Positions 5,695 to 6,765 of a DNA stretch of 6,765 nt are shown one piece after another. The stretch comes from Solirubrobacterales bacterium. GTDB lineage: Bacteria; Actinomycetota; Thermoleophilia; Solirubrobacterales; Solirubrobacteraceae. The stretch lies in assembly GCA_027314825.1 (NCBI GenBank), contig DAHVAB010000140.1, positions 1 to 6,765 of the forward strand, written 5' to 3'. The stretch's first letter is position 1. Each line of letters begins with the position of its first letter. A program made the position numbers and the translations under genes. The notes beneath the pieces are model-generated. The model did no database searches and had not been told where the DNA came from. It was given only the letters and a program-made list of their open reading frames with translations.

Positions 5695-6161
5695 CCCGCC
5701 GGGCGAAGGCGGCAGATCAGCTCCTGGGCGCGCCGCACCATCTCCCGCTCGCCCTCGTAGGTGAGGCGGACGGCCGCCTCCTCGGCCGGGAGCCAGCACG
5801 CCTGCTCGACCTCGTGATCGTGGTCGGCGGTATCGCCGGAGAGGTAGCCGAAGAGGTGGAAGACCACCCGCTTTCGCACGGGCCGCCCCCCGCGCGTGTA
5901 GATGTAGCGGGCCTCGCCGAGCTCGCCGAGCGGCTCGACCTCCACGCCGGCCTCCTCTCGCACCTCTCTCATGGCGGCCTGCAGAGGGCTCTCGCCCGGG
6001 TCCAGATGCCCCTTCGGCAGGCCGAGCACCTTCGAGCCGTCGGCGGCGCGCCGGCGGGGGACGATCGCGATCACCGCGCCGTCGGCGCGCATCACCACGC
6101 CGCCCGCCGAGGTCTCGACCGTCGGCGGTGAGCCCTCCGCAGGATGCCGATCGGCGGGCAT
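5676..6161 (-). CDS. Nudix hydrolase, MutT/Ap4A-pyrophosphatase-like
   Basis: This 161-residue cytoplasmic Nudix protein would hydrolyse a nucleoside diphosphate linked to another group. The full Nudix box GX5EX7REUXEEXGU is present at 51-73 (G-HLDPG-E...REVREEAGV), with the metal-binding glutamates intact. The LPKGHLDPGE lead-in resembles MutT1 and diadenosine polyphosphate hydrolases, as does a C-terminal segment reading LTYEGEREMVRRAQEL. The strand TSAGGVVMRADG (17-28) opens the fold. Substrate is not decided: oxidised dGTP clean-up or Ap4A/Ap6A hydrolysis are the main options. The ATG at 6161 lies five bases after the Crp-family stop codon and has only a weak ribosome binding site, which suggests translational coupling. 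The first 15 residues are poorly conserved in appearance. Confidence 0.92.
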   Translation of the reverse strand: MPADRHPAEGSPPTVETSAGGVVMRADGAVIAIVPRRRAADGSKVLGLPKGHLDPGESPLQAAMREVREEAGVEVEPLGELGEARYIYTRGGRPVRKRVVFHLFGYLSGDTADHDHEVEQACWLPAEEAAVRLTYEGEREMVRRAQELICRLRPAGDPGAP

Positions 6162-6166
6162 GGAGC

Positions 6167-6765
6167 TCAGTAGACGTAGGCGTCCAGCGCGCCGGGGTCG
6201 TGGACGGTGAGGCGCCCGCGTCCCTGGGAGATGACGCCTGCACGCTCCAGCACCGCGAGGAAGCGGCTCGCCGACTCCCGCGAGGAGCCGGCCAGCTGGG
6301 CTATGTCCGCCTGCGTGACGATCAGCTGCACGTCCTCCGCCGGCGATCCCGCCGCGACCGCAGCGGCGCTCAGCTCCCTGAGAACCACCGCCACGCGGCT
6401 CTGCACAGTCTGGAAGGACTGGCGCGCGAGCCGCTCGTTGCTCTCGCGCAGGCGCCGGCCGAGCGCGATCGCCAGGCGCATCGACATGCCGGAGTGCGCC
6501 GCCATCAGCCGCCGCATGTCCGCTCCGAGGATCGCCAGCGCGCTCACATCGTCGATCGCCTCCACCGTGGCCGAGCGGCGCTCGTCCTCGAACATCGCCA
6601 GCTCGCCGAAGATGTCGCCGGGCCCGAAGCTCGCAAGCGTGATCGTGCGCCCGCCGGAATGCTCGCGGACAGCGCGCGCCCGTCCCGAGCGGACGACGTA
6701 GCAGGTGTCGCTCGCGTCGCCCTTGCGGAAGACGACCTGGCCCGCCGTGAACGTCCGCGGCACGG
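6167..6765 (-). CDS. Crp/Fnr-family transcription regulator (5' end cut by window)
   Basis: The visible 198 residues cover nearly all of a Crp/Fnr regulator. The cyclic-nucleotide-binding barrel spans about residues 4-85 and has a canonical phosphate-binding cassette FGELAMFEDERRSATV (52-67), with Gly53, Glu54, Arg63 and Ser64 at the cAMP-contact positions. A long dimerisation helix follows (about 88-130). The C-terminal winged helix includes VTQADIAQLAGSSRESASRFLAVLERAGVI (149-178), whose recognition helix S-R-E-S-x-x-R resembles the R-E-T-V-x-R of Crp/GlxR. No cysteine cluster for iron-sulphur binding is seen, so a cAMP-type ligand is favoured over an Fnr oxygen sensor. Families start about 15-25 residues earlier, so the GTG at 6763 is probably internal and the real start lies beyond the window. 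It is followed at once by the Nudix gene. Confidence 0.92.
   Translation of the reverse strand, partial: VPRTFTAGQVVFRKGDASDTCYVVRSGRARAVREHSGGRTITLASFGPGDIFGELAMFEDERRSATVEAIDDVSALAILGADMRRLMAAHSGMSMRLAIALGRRLRESNERLARQSFQTVQSRVAVVLRELSAAAVAAGSPAEDVQLIVTQADIAQLAGSSRESASRFLAVLERAGVISQGRGRLTVHDPGALDAYVY

Noticed and set aside
5629..6243. 204-residue frame on the - strand overlapping the Nudix gene
   Set aside because: It is an Arg/Gly/Ala-rich out-of-frame shadow of the Nudix and Crp genes with no domain.

Overview
The window is very G+C-rich throughout, with dense coding and heavy use of G/C at third codon positions. The gene set points to a high-GC actinomycete. It has a citrate synthase of the mycobacterial CitA type, a groES-groEL operon with two CIRCE operators, a GlxR/Crp-like regulator and a small actinobacterial-type ASCH protein. 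A deep-branching group such as Thermoleophilia (Solirubrobacterales) would fit, but that is inference from overall feel, not from a marker gene.

Layout from left to right. Bases 1-119 hold what may be the last codons of a rightward gene, then GC-rich palindromic sequence and a short duplicate of the amidase gene's end. A leftward amidase-signature hydrolase (120-1562) is divergent from a rightward citrate synthase, citA (1654-2757). citA converges on groEL (2846-4474, leftward), and an 88-base gap with a strong two-way hairpin separates them. groES (4548-4835) lies just upstream of groEL in the same operon. The groES promoter (4936-4963) is sandwiched between two CIRCE inverted repeats (4899-4925 and 4971-4997), a heat-shock arrangement for repression by HrcA. 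Immediately upstream of it is a striking block, 5017-5135: five back-to-back perfect palindromes of 22-24 bp. All share a central GCATGC, but their outer arms differ and are matched within each unit. Beyond it, all leftward, come a small ASCH-domain protein (5139-5537), a Nudix hydrolase (5676-6161) and a Crp/Fnr-family regulator that runs off the right edge (6167 to the window end).

How the genes work together. groES and groEL form the chaperonin operon. The Crp-like gene and the Nudix gene are five bases apart and probably co-transcribed, possibly with the ASCH gene after a 138-base gap. citA feeds the TCA cycle and the amidase is a stand-alone catabolic or detoxifying enzyme; neither has an obvious functional partner here. 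The palindrome array lies three bases past the ASCH stop codon and upstream of the chaperonin control region. It is the one structure that the recognised genes and operators do not explain.
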